In this document: piece by piece, positions 1-10,640 of the stretch
Numbering within the stretch: position 1 is the first letter of the stretch
Layout of the letters: each line of letters begins with the position of its first letter
NCBI RefSeq assembly: GCF_964340395.1
Contig: NC_135553.1
Location: 27,509,449 to 27,573,448, forward strand
Reading direction: 5' to 3'
Length of the DNA stretch: 64,000 nucleotides
DNA from: Glandiceps talaboti
Lineage: Eukaryota > Hemichordata > Enteropneusta > Spengelidae
Notes under the pieces: model-generated
Seen by the model: the letters and a program-made list of their open reading frames with translations, nothing else
The model's database searches: none
What the model was told of the DNA's origin: nothing
Position numbers and translations under genes: made by a program

Positions 1-685
1 CTGTCACTAGAATTTAGAAAATATTGACATGGGCGAGTTCATTACAAACTATCATTTATCGTTGCGACAACCATCAGGTTCAAAATTCCCAGTTAAAAAT
101 GAAACTCTCAGTTAGTCTGATTGATGAGTAATAAATGTGTTTTCACCATGTGTTTTGCCAAAATGTCACGTTACCTGGGTTTCCCCATTGGATACATGTG
201 ATAGGACACTTGACCGTGTGTTTATTTTTTATGAAACAAATGCATCATAAACACATACCATCTTGTGTTGTCAGACGACACTACTTAGGCGACACACAAT
301 AAAATGTTACTGAAATGAACAAAATGCTACTTTTTAATTTCTTATTACTGAATTCTAGTCAAAACGAAAATGATCTTAGACTAATATACTTATACTATAC
401 TTACAGTTCTAGTGAGTATCATCGAGTAGGGCTTCCCAACAAAACAATACAATGCAATATAATACTAACAACACTGAGGGCAAGTCCACTGTTCGTGGAT
501 GGGTGATTACTGTGACAAAGTCTTGGAAAGGTCCAGTTTTACGTGTGCAAGTATTCCAGGATCTGTGGTTTTCAAAGTCGCTGTGGCTCCAATTTGCTTC
601 TTTTCGGAAAAAAATACGGAAGTCAGATTTTCCATGGCTACGTCAGTATCAAACAATACTTTCCACTTTTGAACATTCCCTTTGT
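1..685. other. Intronic sequence, nothing recognised
   Basis: AT-rich sequence with no channel-like peptide, splice-flanked open frame or repeat that I could support. The short open frames here lack recognisable motifs. It is presumably intron of the channel gene. Confidence 0.5.
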
Positions 686-1510
686 TAGTCCCCGCCGGAC
701 GAAGTCCGGGACGGGGACTTATGGATTGGGTTCCGTCTGTCCGTGTGTCCGTCCGTCCGTCCGTCCGTCAGTCCGTCCGCAGCCATTTCTTGGAGATGCC
801 TGGACCGATTTTTTTCAAACTTGGTACAGGGGCAACATACAATGGCATACATATGCACGTCAATTTGTTTCATGATACGATCCAATATGGCCGCCTAGCA
901 GCCATTTTGTTTGCAAATTTTCCCTGTCTAAAGCCATAACTCAGACATGCTTGAACAGATCTCATTCAAAGTTGGTATTTGGACAGTGTTCTATGACATA
1001 CATGTGCATATTCATTGTTGTCATGATACGATCCAATATGGCTGCCGAGCAGCCATTTTGTTTGTGAATTTTCCATGTCCAAAGCCATAACTCAGACATG
1101 CTTGAACAGATCTCATTCAAAGTTGGCATTAGGACAGTGTTCTATGACATACATGGGCATATCCATTTTCATCGTGATACGATCCAATATGGCTGCCTGG
1201 CAGCCATTTTGTTTGCGAATTTTCCATGTCCAAAGCCTTAACTCAGACATGCTTGAACAGATCTCATTCAAAGTTGGTATTAGGACAGTGTTCTATGACA
1301 TACATGTGCATATCCATTTTCGTCGTGATACGATCCCCCATACCTGACCCATCCTTTATTGTTGTAGGCATGTTCCATGTCCAACAAGCAGACACATCAT
1401 ATCTAAGTCTGCTTGATTTAGGTTCACAAGTGTTGTTGCGTGATCAGAGTAGTGATAATTCCTTAAAACCCAATCATAGCGGGGACTATGTCATTCTCAA
1501 TGACTTGTTT
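686..1510 (+). mobile_element. Dispersed element, (GTCC)n family, copy 1 (Helentron-like layout)
   Basis: It begins with a GC-rich hairpin at 687-719 (AGTCCCCGCCGGAC / GTCCGGGACGGGGACT). A (GTCC)n tract at about 740-780 follows. Next are three diverged units of about 145 bp, each with a CGATCCAATATGGC..GCAGCCATTTTG core. It ends with GCGGGGACT (the inverse of the 5' AGTCCCCGC) and the hairpin GTCATT-CTC-AATGAC at about 1490-1507. Copy 2 is at 37439-38120 with one unit fewer. The open frames inside are unit artefacts. The layout matches HINE/Helentron-type elements; that class assignment is inference. Confidence 0.7.
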
Positions 1511-1900
1511 ATTTATAGTTCAGATGTATTGTGTGTCATTACAGTACATTCTATGACCTTTCCAAATCTTCACTACAGTAGACCACAGATTCGTTGTAGC
1601 AGAAAGTTTTGTCGGATAACTATCCCTCTTGAAAACTTTGTAGTACTTGCTTTATTTCAGTTTCTTTTGATTGGGTTCATTACCATCCGCAAAGTGACAT
1701 GAAGCAGTTTCAATGTCCTCTTTCAAAGCATGATCACGACCTGTTTTAAAATTTTATAGTGTTGCGTCATTTTTACATTGATATAGATGTACATGTATCA
1801 AAATAAAAACAATCGACTCTCAGTACCACAGAAAGCAAAGCATACAATTGGACCACGTATTGTTTTCAAAACAATTACAATCATACTGTACATATTTTAT
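1511..1900. other. Intronic sequence, nothing recognised
   Basis: AT-rich stretch between two dispersed elements. No coding, RNA or repeat feature that I can support. Confidence 0.5.
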
Positions 1901-1909
1901 GATGCTAAC

Positions 1910-2072
1910 TTGTCTATCAGCTAGCCCTCGGATGTTCTTCCGATAAAATACGACACACAGCCGAACAACGCTATCGAGGATGGAACATGTTCGGGCAGGC
2001 CCTCACATGCGAACTTCGTTCGCTTATAGTTATAGCATCGAAAGAAAGCCTGAACGTCTAGCAGCAAGACTA
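1910..2072 (-). mobile_element. MULE-type MITE, short copy with 9-bp target duplication
   Basis: The 163-bp element is bounded by imperfect terminal inverted repeats (TTGTCTATCAGCTAG.. at the left, ..CTAGCAGCAAGACTA at the right). It is flanked by a perfect 9-bp direct repeat GATGCTAAC at 1901-1909 and 2073-2081. Reverse-complemented, it matches both arms of the longer element at 4605-5121. No coding capacity. The 9-bp duplication suggests mobilisation by a Mutator-like transposase. Confidence 0.78.
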
Positions 2073-2081
2073 GATGCTAAC

Positions 2082-2432
2082 TTGCTTTCTTTATAAAGTT
2101 AAAACACCAATTTCAAAGCATTTTATATGTTTTGTATCATTCACTTTGATCATGGCCACACCTGTGGGGAACTCAGGTAAATAGTTCAGGAACCAATAAC
2201 ATTAATTGGCTTTATACATGGAATTGAGTTTGGAATATTGAGTTCATAAAATGGTATAAATCACTTGTCGAACACTTATTTTATCAATAGAAATTACAAT
2301 GTCATTTGATCGGACCTTCCCTTTAAGAAATAAAGGATCATGAGAAACATAAAAAGAAATGGTGGTGCTCATACAGCTTTTACTACATAATTGACTCAGA
2401 TTTGTTTATCTGTATCTTTATATATATTCCAG
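2082..2432. other. Intron before the II-III linker exon
   Basis: AT-rich intron. It contains GGACCTTCCCTTTAA near 2314-2328, also seen near 32938, which resembles the end of a small transposon. No second end could be paired. The pyrimidine-poor acceptor ends at 2432. Confidence 0.4.
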
Positions 2433-2661
2433 GTCATCAATAGTTAACAAGACACCAGACAATATGAACCTATCAGCACCAACAGCGGAGAGCAGGAGGG
2501 CATCCTTTGCTTCCTGTAATGGCGGATCCATCACCGCTAGTACTTGCAATGGAAAAAGACCTTCCATTTCTAGTCAGACACCGGATGAGGATGAAAAGAC
2601 CGAAGTACATAAGGCTCCACCATTTGAAGTGGTTGAAGACATGGAAACCAAAGAGGAAGTG
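2433..2661 (+). CDS. Cav3: Cav3 exon: cytoplasmic II-III linker
   Basis: This 229-nt exon has acceptor ..attccag at 2432 and donor GTGAGT at 2662. The open frame enters with one base completing a codon and leaves in phase 0. It encodes about 76 hydrophilic residues rich in Ser, Thr and acidic residues, with no membrane segment, as expected for the poorly conserved linker before domain III. It contains two basophilic kinase-like motifs, RRAS and KRPS, and an acidic stretch DEDEK. Placement in the channel rests on position and phase compatibility with the next exon (phase 0 join to 12898), not on sequence conservation, so it is less certain than the domain exons. The ATG at 2464 is an internal Met, not a start. 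Confidence 0.7.
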
Positions 2662-3770
2662 GTGAGTTATTACATTGTACCCATATATGGACTTGATATG
2701 CCCTTATATAGAGAGTAGTTGTTTAACAATTGCTGTGCTTAAATCATAAATTGTATTTTTAACTTTTTGAGTGCATTTTTTTTGAAAAGTTGAATTTGCT
2801 TTAGAGAAAACTTTCTTTAGCTGTAGTGCTTTAAGTCATTGAAGAGTCTCAATATGAATTTTTTAAAGATATTTTTATTGTTATGAATTGTTCATCTTGG
2901 GTGTGCATTTAATATTTTGGTAATTTTCTTTTATGGCTTTTGATATAGATGTCTTTTTGTTTAGAAAATGTAAATATGTTCCAATTTCAACTAGTCAGTT
3001 CACCCAGGGCTCTGCATGTATCAATGTACTGACTCCTCTTATGCATACAAAATTTCCAAAATGGTGTATGTTGCAGGGATCCTAAAATATTCTCTCTACC
3101 TTCTTGTTCTTGCTTCTCTCTTTTCTCTCTCTCTCTGTGCTTGGAAATCCCAGGCCAAGAAGAACTCATGTTTCCAGTGCAGGTTCCTTTTCTGTAACTG
3201 CAGGGTAAAAAGCATCCTGAATTGCCTTTATTCACTGTCAAAATTTCCCTTCTATTGTAGGAATATAGAAATACTGTAATGGCATGATATGATGGCTGTA
3301 AACATCCCAAGCAAAAAGTTCGCTTATATCCATAATTTATTCTCTTTGCTTTATGCTTTCATTGCACAACTGCAGTAAAAAGATAGCAAAGCTGATACAA
3401 AGTAGCCAATTACACAATCCATCAAAGATACGGGATTGCACCTACTATTAAAGCACACTTTGCACTCCATTCAGATAGTATAGGTCCTAACCATCCATCA
3501 CCACACATATAGCATCATTTCTCCCCTGAAACTCTTATTATGCAAATCACACATAGTATACAGATTTCCCAGGTGAACAAATAGTGCACAGCAGTGTATT
3601 TGTGTGGCAATGCACAGTTATGAGTTTTATATCTAATAAACATCGCATCATATTAGATTACATCATTAGATAGTTGTTCCAAATTTTGTCTTTAGATTGA
3701 AATGGAGTTTGTTATCCATAAATGCATTCCAATCAGACTGTCTGATTTATAAAATGTAATGTTAATAAAC
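2662..3770. other. Intronic sequence, nothing recognised
   Basis: Start of a 10.2-kb intron. A CT-rich patch lies near 3090-3140. The open frames on both strands here have no family resemblance. Confidence 0.5.
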
Positions 3771-3821
3771 ATTTTTAGCACAACTGAACTGGTAAGGTTC
3801 AGTAGTGCTATAGGCATGGCA

Positions 3822-3825
<4 letters not shown>

Positions 3826-3860
<35 letters not shown>

Positions 3861-3889
3861 TATGTGTGCGTGCATGTGTGAGTGCGTGC

Positions 3890-3959
<70 letters not shown>
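3826..3959 (+). repeat. (TG)n microsatellite with TGCG interruptions
   Basis: About 134 bp of TG dinucleotides, interrupted near 3860-3895 by TTATGTGTGCGTGCATG. It is part of the element at 3772. The open frames it creates on both strands are not genes. Confidence 0.97.
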
Positions 3960-3962
<3 letters not shown>

Positions 3963-4604
3963 CAACTTAAACTCAAAAACTGCTGAACCGATTGCCATGA
4001 TATTTGGTGGGTGTATTACCTTGGGTGTCTAGTTGGGAAACTGCTCAAATCAAAATGATCTTACCACTGGTGTATGATTTGGGTCAATAAATGTGATTTT
4101 TGGTCAAAAAATTTAAACTCCAAAAGTACTCGGCAGATTGGTCTGAAATTTGGTTGGAACATTCTTAATTAAAAGTGTTTAGATAAAGAATTGTTCATGA
4201 TATGATCCTATCAGTGATATGCAAATTAGGTATGAAAATGTGTGTTTTGGTCAAAAGTCTTTGATTCCAAAACTACTGAGCTGATTGGGCTGAAGTTTGG
4301 TTTGAATGTTTTTCAAGGAGTTTGTTAAGAATTGTTCATGACATGATAATCGTATCAGTGATATGCAAATTAGAGCTAAAAATGTGTCTTTTTGGTAAAA
4401 AATCTATAATTCCAAAACTACCAAGCAGATTGGGCTGAAATATAATGTGGATGTATCTGGGCATGTGTAGATGAAACTGTATTCACAACGTGATAATGCC
4501 ATTAGTGATATGCAAATTAGGTCTAAAAATGTCATTATGCAGTTATTGTTGAAAACATTTTGACACATTTGGCCCTAGCAACCATAACTGTGCCCTTAGC
4601 AATA

Positions 4605-5121
4605 TAGTCTTGCTGCTAGACGTTCAGGCTTTCCTTCGATACTATAAGTGAACGAAGTTCGCAGTGAGGGCTTGCCTGAACAGTCTTCTAGCAAATGTTA
4701 TTTTCAGACCAGACATTCCATTGAGATTACATTAAGTGGTGGGTTGGGCCATGTTATAATGCATAAAAAATACTTTAATATATTCAATCTCTGCATGCAG
4801 GTGTTGACAAACACATTTATGTCATTACTATGTCTTATCAGTTTATGGTAATTGAGTTTGATGAGTGTGTAGACGTTGTCATTCACACATTTCAGTTAAA
4901 GCATTGGTGGTTATTTTTACAAGCCCCTCCTTAAGATGAATATGCATGAAAAATTAGCTATTGTCCTCTGTTTGTGCTTGTCGCTAATGCGGTTCTCTGA
5001 TTGGCAGTTATTTATATCCTGATGACATTTGCTAGACCTTGGATGTTCCATCCTCGATAGCGATGTTCGGTCGTGTGTCGTATTTTATCGGAAGAACATC
5101 CGAGATCTAGCAGATAGACTA
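4605..5121 (+). mobile_element. MULE-type MITE, long copy inserted in a HINE-like element
   Basis: The termini are TAGTCTTGCTGCTAGAC and the inverse of TAGTCTATCTGCTAGAT. A perfect 9-bp duplication TTAGCAATA lies at 4596-4604 and 5122-5130. The host sequence continues across it (cccttagcaa | agtgaaatgatg; compare 46735 onward). The outer parts match the 163-bp copy at 1910-2072 in the opposite orientation; the middle (about 4690-5030) is extra sequence without recognisable coding. Confidence 0.85.
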
Positions 5122-5284
5122 TTAGCAATAGTGAAATGATGATGCATATTACAAAGATAACAACAGGGATGGGTAGGTAAATGAATACAGATTCAAAAAA
5201 TGTGTGCAATATGCCTAGCAACAAGGCCACACCCATAGCAACAGCTAAATACAGTTGTGCTACAATGCCATTGGTGCTATTTTT

Positions 5285-5850
5285 ACCTTTTTAAAAAGTT
5301 GAACATATCCTGCATCCAACAACAGTAGCATAGATAACAAGAATGTTGTAATTTCTATAGTTGTAGTAACTCACAAGATCTGTGATTTTAGATGAAATTC
5401 TATCATCAATGACTCATAACGATATGGCTGTCACACCTGACATTAGTAATTAGCAATCAAAATGTTAAAATTAAAGCAAAATTTAATACAACAATTTTGA
5501 TAAAAAAAATCAACAACATACAACATTTAAAGTCACAGAGTTTTTAGTATCATTGGTATGGATGGTTAAAGAATGAACATACCTGTAGCAATAAAATTGA
5601 TTTGAGAATGTTTGAGAATATTTGGGTAGCTAATACAGGTATGATGCATTGTCAGTCTTTGACAGTGGCAGGTGTTGCTATGGTAACTGCCATGACAAGC
5701 AATGCATATGTATGGCAAGTTAGCTTGATGTTGACAATTCATTTCATTCTAACTGCCTAGCTGTAATAATTCATGCTTTTGTCAGCTTGTAATGACATGT
5801 TGTATGTTAATCCTTGTGTCCACTGTATACATCCAGTCTCCATGTGTACA
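5285..5850. other. Intronic sequence around the X-box-like motif
   Basis: AT-rich and apparently single-copy within the window. Nothing is recognised beyond the motif at 5674. Confidence 0.45.
5674..5687 (+). promoter_or_regulatory. X-box-like motif (RFX)
   Basis: GTTGCTATGGTAAC is a palindromic match to the RFX X-box. It lies inside a small inverted repeat (GGCAG..CTGCC, and ATGCATTGTC..GACAAGCAATGCAT) in otherwise non-repetitive intron. Function as an intronic enhancer is inference. Confidence 0.4.
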
Positions 5851-6206
5851 TTAAAGTGGCCATATGGATGAGGATTTGGGTTTTTATTTTGGATTTTTAA
5901 TTTATAAAACAATTTTGTCATCACTTGCTACAAGAAAAATCAGTGTAAAAGAACATACGTCAAGTCCTTGTTTGTAACTCAGTAAATTGCAAAAGATAAA
6001 TAAATGTGTAAAATGGTTGTTATTGTACATACAATAACAAACTTTTGATACACTTTTTAGCTTTTTGCAATGTATTGAGTTACAAACACATACTTTGTCA
6101 ATGTTGTTTTACATTGATTTTTCAAGTAGAAAGCCATGATAAAATTGTTTTATAAATTACAAATCCAAAATAAATAGTCAAATCGTCATCTGTATGGCCA
6201 CTTTAA
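5851..6206. mobile_element. Palindromic (foldback) MITE
   Basis: The 356-bp near-perfect palindrome begins TTAAAGTGGCCATAT and ends with its inverse at 6192-6206. The arms stay alignable to the centre near 6027 (TTGTTATTGTACATACAATAAC). Shared inner blocks include TTTATTTTGGATTT, AATTTATAAAACAATTTT and GTTTGTAACTCA. No coding. Confidence 0.85.
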
Positions 6207-6397
6207 GTACCCAAAATGATCCTGATTATAATAAATTGACATTGTTGTGTTTTTTTCCTGCAATCTTCACAATATCTGCAGTCTCCTTCAAGTAAAAGCT
6301 GCTGTCAGAAATGTTGCATGGTAATCTTTTTTTACATTTTTTTAAAACCCATGTTTTGTATCTTTAAGAGTTAATCATTTTTCTTGAAACATTATTT

Positions 6398-7056
6398 TAG
6401 CACAACTGAACTGATAAGGTTCAGTAGTGCTATAGGCATGGTGCGGTGTCTGTGTGATGTATGTGTGTGTGTGTGTGTGTGTGCAAAAACCACCAGACCC
6501 ATGCTTTAGGTGGGGACATATCAGCAATATGCAAATTAGGTATAAAGATATGAATTTTGGTGAAAAGCTTGTATCTAAAAAAGTACTTGGTTGATGGGGC
6601 GGAATTGATAATTTGTTTCGAGACATGCTATTCTCCAAATGTTTTTTTAATTTTTGAAAAACAATTGACCTAGCAACTATGACCACGCCCATAGCAACAA
6701 CCAAATGCCAGTATATTTTGCTAAAATAACATCATCTGGTAGGTGAGTAAAAATTTATGCAAATATCCCTAGCAACAGAGTAGACCCATAGCAACAGCCA
6801 AATAATTGTGTATATCGCAAACATAACAGGGATTAATAGACAAGTGAATAAAACATTCAAAAAATGTATGCAAATATGCTTAGCAACAAGACCATGCCCA
6901 TAGCAACAGCCATATGATGATACATGTTGTAAAGATAACGTATGGATAGGCAACTGGATAATTCAGCAAATGGATATCTATACCTAGCATAGATCACCAT
7001 GTGGATAAACAATCTTAAAAACTACAGGTGTGCTACAACACCATTGGCACTATTTT
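6398..7056 (+). mobile_element. (TG)n HINE-like element, copy 2
   Basis: 5' hairpin at about 6402-6440, short (TG)n at about 6462-6482, then modules with GCAAATATNCCTAGCAAC..CCATAGCAAC. The 3' end is GTGTGCTACAACACCATTGGC + ACTATTTT near 7056. It has lost most of the first module set compared with copy 1. Confidence 0.8.
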
Positions 7057-7202
7057 CTATAAAATCATCTCTTTGCTATCAAAGCTCTATTACTGCTGTA
7101 CTTCCTATTGTATAGGTCATATTGTGCCATATGCTAAGCCTTCTACAATCCATTTTCATGAAATTTTCATGAGAAACTGCAATTCTGCAGTATTTATTGT
7201 GA

Positions 7203-7279
7203 ATCATTTTTAGCACAACTGAACTGATAAGGTTCAGTAGTGCTATAGGCAAGGCAAAGTGTCTGTCTGTTTTTTTGGA

Positions 7280-7351
<72 letters not shown>

Positions 7352-8600
7352 CAACTTAAAGTCAAAAACTGCCAGACTGATTGCCATGATATTTGGTGGG
7401 TATATTACCTTGGGTGTCTAGTTGGGAAATTGTTCCAATCAAAATGATCTTACCACTGGTGTGTGATTTGTGGTCAAAAATCTTAAACTCAAAAACTACT
7501 GTGCAGATTGGTCTGAAATTTGGTGGGAGCATGTGTAGGGGTGGATAGGTTAGGATTTGTTCACGACATGATGATCCCATCAGTGATATGCAAATTAGGT
7601 CTCTTTGGTGAAAAATCTTTAATTCCAAAACTACTGAACAGATTGGGCTGAAATTTAATGGGGATGCATTTGGGGGTGTGTAGATGAAGAAGCATATAAT
7701 GATCTCATCAGTGACATGCAAATTAGGTGTACAAATGTGACTTTTGATCAAAAACTTGGTCAATATACTTGAAATTTGGTGAGATGTTTCTAGAAGTGTT
7801 ATTCTGCAGATTTTGACACAATTGGCCCTAGCAACCATGTGGTCAACAACCAAATGCTAGGATATTTTGCTAAAATAACAGCATCATCTATTAATGTACG
7901 CAGATGATGTTAGTGATAGCGCCGATCTACCAATTGCATTACAATGTCAGCTTGAACTTTTTTGTAAGCACTGGTGTATGACTGTTAATTTGGATAAAAC
8001 TAAAATTTTAGTTTTCAGAAATGGTGGCATTATCTAAAGTACAGAAAAGTGGTTCTATTTGGTCTATAAAATTGAGTGTGTCGAGCACTACAACTTTCTT
8101 GGACTTTTGTTGTCCTTATGTTTGTCATGGTCACCTGCCAAAAATGAACTTGCCTCTAAATCAAGAAAGGTGTTAACACAGAGACAAATCATGATAAAGA
8201 AACTAGGTGGTATGAAAGCGCTATATAAAAACCAACACTATTAATAGATAAATGAATAAACATTCTAAAGATATATACAAATACAGTGTATGTCTAGCAA
8301 CAAGACCATGCCCTTAGCAACAGCCATGTGATCATGTATATCACAAAGATAACATCAGGTATTCATAGACAAGTGAACAAACATTCAAAAAATGTATGCA
8401 AATATGTCTAGCAACATGACCACACCTATAGCAACAACCAAATGATCATGTATTTTGCAGAGATAACAACAGGGCTGGATGGGCAACTGGATAATCATTC
8501 AGCAAATGAACACCTATACCTAGTATGGATCAGCATGTTGATAAACATTTTTTTAAATGTCCAGTTGTGCTACAATTTAGCCATTGGTGCTATTTTTTAT
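7203..8600 (+). mobile_element. (TG)n HINE-like element, copy 3, carrying an RT fragment
   Basis: 5' hairpin, (TG)n at about 7280-7348, tandem modules, then a reverse-transcriptase fragment (7888-8242) in the middle. The CCTAGCAAC modules resume after it. The 3' end is CAGTTGTGCTACAATTTAGC + CATTGGTGCTATTTTTT at about 8599. Confidence 0.8.
7888..8242 (+). pseudogene. Non-LTR retrotransposon reverse-transcriptase fragment
   Basis: Translation shows LMYADDVSDSADLPIALQCQ, then NLDKTKILVFRNGG and a later ECVEHYNFLGLLLS. YADD is the RT catalytic box, and the KTK..VF and YLG-like boxes follow at the usual spacing. A stop follows NGGII (about 8036), and the fragment lacks the rest of the RT and any endonuclease. 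It is flanked on both sides by HINE-like modules. Confidence 0.8.
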
Positions 8601-9188
8601 TGGGCGTCTGTGTTCTTCTGACATGAAGCCTGTCTGGTGTTTCTGCTTTCTGTCATTGTGTTATTAATTGCAGCTTTTTTATTCATTTTTTTTTTTCATT
8701 TTTCATGAATGATCATAATTTTCATCTGCTTGCATCTGTCATCTTGCATTGAATTGGTGAGTTCTTCTGTAATACCAACAATATTAAACTTGTGCAGCTA
8801 TTATTTGCCAAGGAAATGATGGTCACAAAGTGATGGACTTTTGACAGGACTATGGACATGAACTTACAAAAGAACCCATCACAGTTAGAACAAAATTTAA
8901 AACTAACCCACTTTTGGCGAGAGTTTGGCAGTACGACTATGAAAATTTCTTTGAATTGGTCCTAAGGTCAAAACATCACCACTTGAAATCATATCTAAAT
9001 TGATTCAATATTGATGTTCAAGAACCCATTACATTGACCGTAATTCCTTTTCAGCTTATTGGCTAATCTGTTACTTTATGTAAATGTTATGCATAAATAC
9101 TTAACCTGCCACTTGTAGGATATAGAAATATTTGTATGTAACATATCATTGTAATTAGAAATCAAAATACATACTTTTACTTTGACTG
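8601..9188. other. Intronic sequence, nothing recognised
   Basis: AT-rich sequence between two HINE-like copies. No supported feature. Confidence 0.5.
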
Positions 9189-9189
9189 A

Positions 9190-9248
9190 GTTTTTAGCAC
9201 AACTGAACTGAGGTTCAGTAGTGCTATAGGGATCGCCCGGCATCTGTC

Positions 9249-9336
<88 letters not shown>

Positions 9337-10640
9337 CAACTTAAAGTCAAAAACCGCTGAACCGATTGCCATGATATTTGGTGGGTCCATTACCTTGGGT
9401 GTCTAGTTGGGAAATTGTTCAAATCAAAATGATCGCATCACAGATGTGTGATTTGGGTCAAAAAATGTGCTTTTTGGACAAAAAACTTATACTCAGAAAC
9501 TACTGGGCAGATTGGTGCAAAATTTGGTGGGAACATTGTTACGGGGGTGTAAAGTAACATTTGTTCATGACATGATGATTCCATCAGTGATATGCAAATT
9601 AGGGCTAAAAATGTGTCTTTTTGGTCAAAAATCTATAATTCCAAAACTACTGAGCAGATTGGGCTGAAATTTAATGGGAATGCATCTAGGGATGTATGGA
9701 TGAAGAAATATTAAGCATACAATGATTCCATGAGTGATATGCAAATTAGGTGTAAAAATGTTCATTTTTGGTCAAAAACTTATATCTCAAAAAGTACTGG
9801 GTCAGTGAATCTGAAACTTGGTGAGATGTTTCTGAAAGTGTTATTCTGCAGATTTTCTTCAAAACATTTTGAGAAAATTGGCCCTAGCGACCATGACCCA
9901 CGCCCTTAGCAACAACCAAATGGCAGTATATTTTGGTCAAATAACAACATCATCTGGTAGGCAAATGAGTAAACATTCAAAAAATGTATGCAAATACCCT
10001 AGCAACCATGACCACGCCCATAGCAACAGCCAAACGGTCGTGTATTTCACAAAGATAACAGGGATTAATAGACAATTGAATAAACATTCAAAAAATGTAT
10101 GTAAAGTTGCATAGCAACAAGACCACGCCCATAGCAACAGCCAAATAATCACGTATATTGCAAAGATAACAGGAATAGAAAGACTAATGAATAAACATTC
10201 AAAAAATGTATGCAAATGTGCCTAGCAACAAGACCACACCCATAGCAACAGCCAAATGATCACATATATTGCAAAGATAACAACGGGGATTAATAGACAA
10301 TTGAGTAAACATTCAAAAAATGTAATGTAAATATGCCTAGCAACAAGACAACACCCATAGCAACAGCCAAATGATCGCGTATATTGCAAAGATGATATCA
10401 GGAATTCATACACAAGGGAACAAAAACATACACAAATGTATGCAAATATATCTAACAACATGACCATGCCCATAGCAACAGCCAAATGATAGCATATATC
10501 GTAAAGATAGCAACATGGTTGGATAGGCAACTGGATAGTCATTCAACAAATTAACACTTCTTGTTAGCATGGACTACCATATGGATAAGCATTTTTAAAA
10601 ACTGTACAGTTGTGCTACAACGCTATTGACGGTATTTTTA
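9190..10640 (+). mobile_element. (TG)n HINE-like element, copy 4 (long, complete)
   Basis: 5' end TTTTTAGCACAACTGAAC, hairpin partner GGTTCAGTAGTGCTA, (TG)n 9250-9333. Two to three GATATGCAAATTAG modules follow, then at least five units of about 110 bp with TATGCAAAT..CCTAGCAACAAGACCAC and CCCATAGCAACAGCCAAA (9990-10500). The 3' end is CAGTTGTGCTACAACGC..GACGGTATTTTTA. This is the best copy for reading the full layout. Confidence 0.85.

Larger units (their letters stand above)
3772..5284 (+). mobile_element. (TG)n HINE-like element, copy 1 (interrupted)
   Basis: The 5' end is TTTTTAGCACAACTGAAC with its hairpin partner GTTCAGTAGTGCTA, followed by (TG)n to 3959. Tandem modules of about 120 bp carrying GATATGCAAATTAG follow. 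The 3' end at about 5250-5284 is CAGTTGTGCTACAATGCCATTGG.. then CTATTTTT. A 517-bp MULE-type MITE interrupts it at 4605-5121. Confidence 0.8.

Noticed and set aside
1226-1702. 158-codon open frame spanning the (GTCC)n element
   Set aside because: It runs through repeat units shared with 37837-38160 and then unrelated intron; no protein features.
3762-3998. His-Thr or Cys-Val repeat peptides at the (TG)n tracts
   Set aside because: Translation of dinucleotide repeats in HINE-like elements; the same occurs at every copy.
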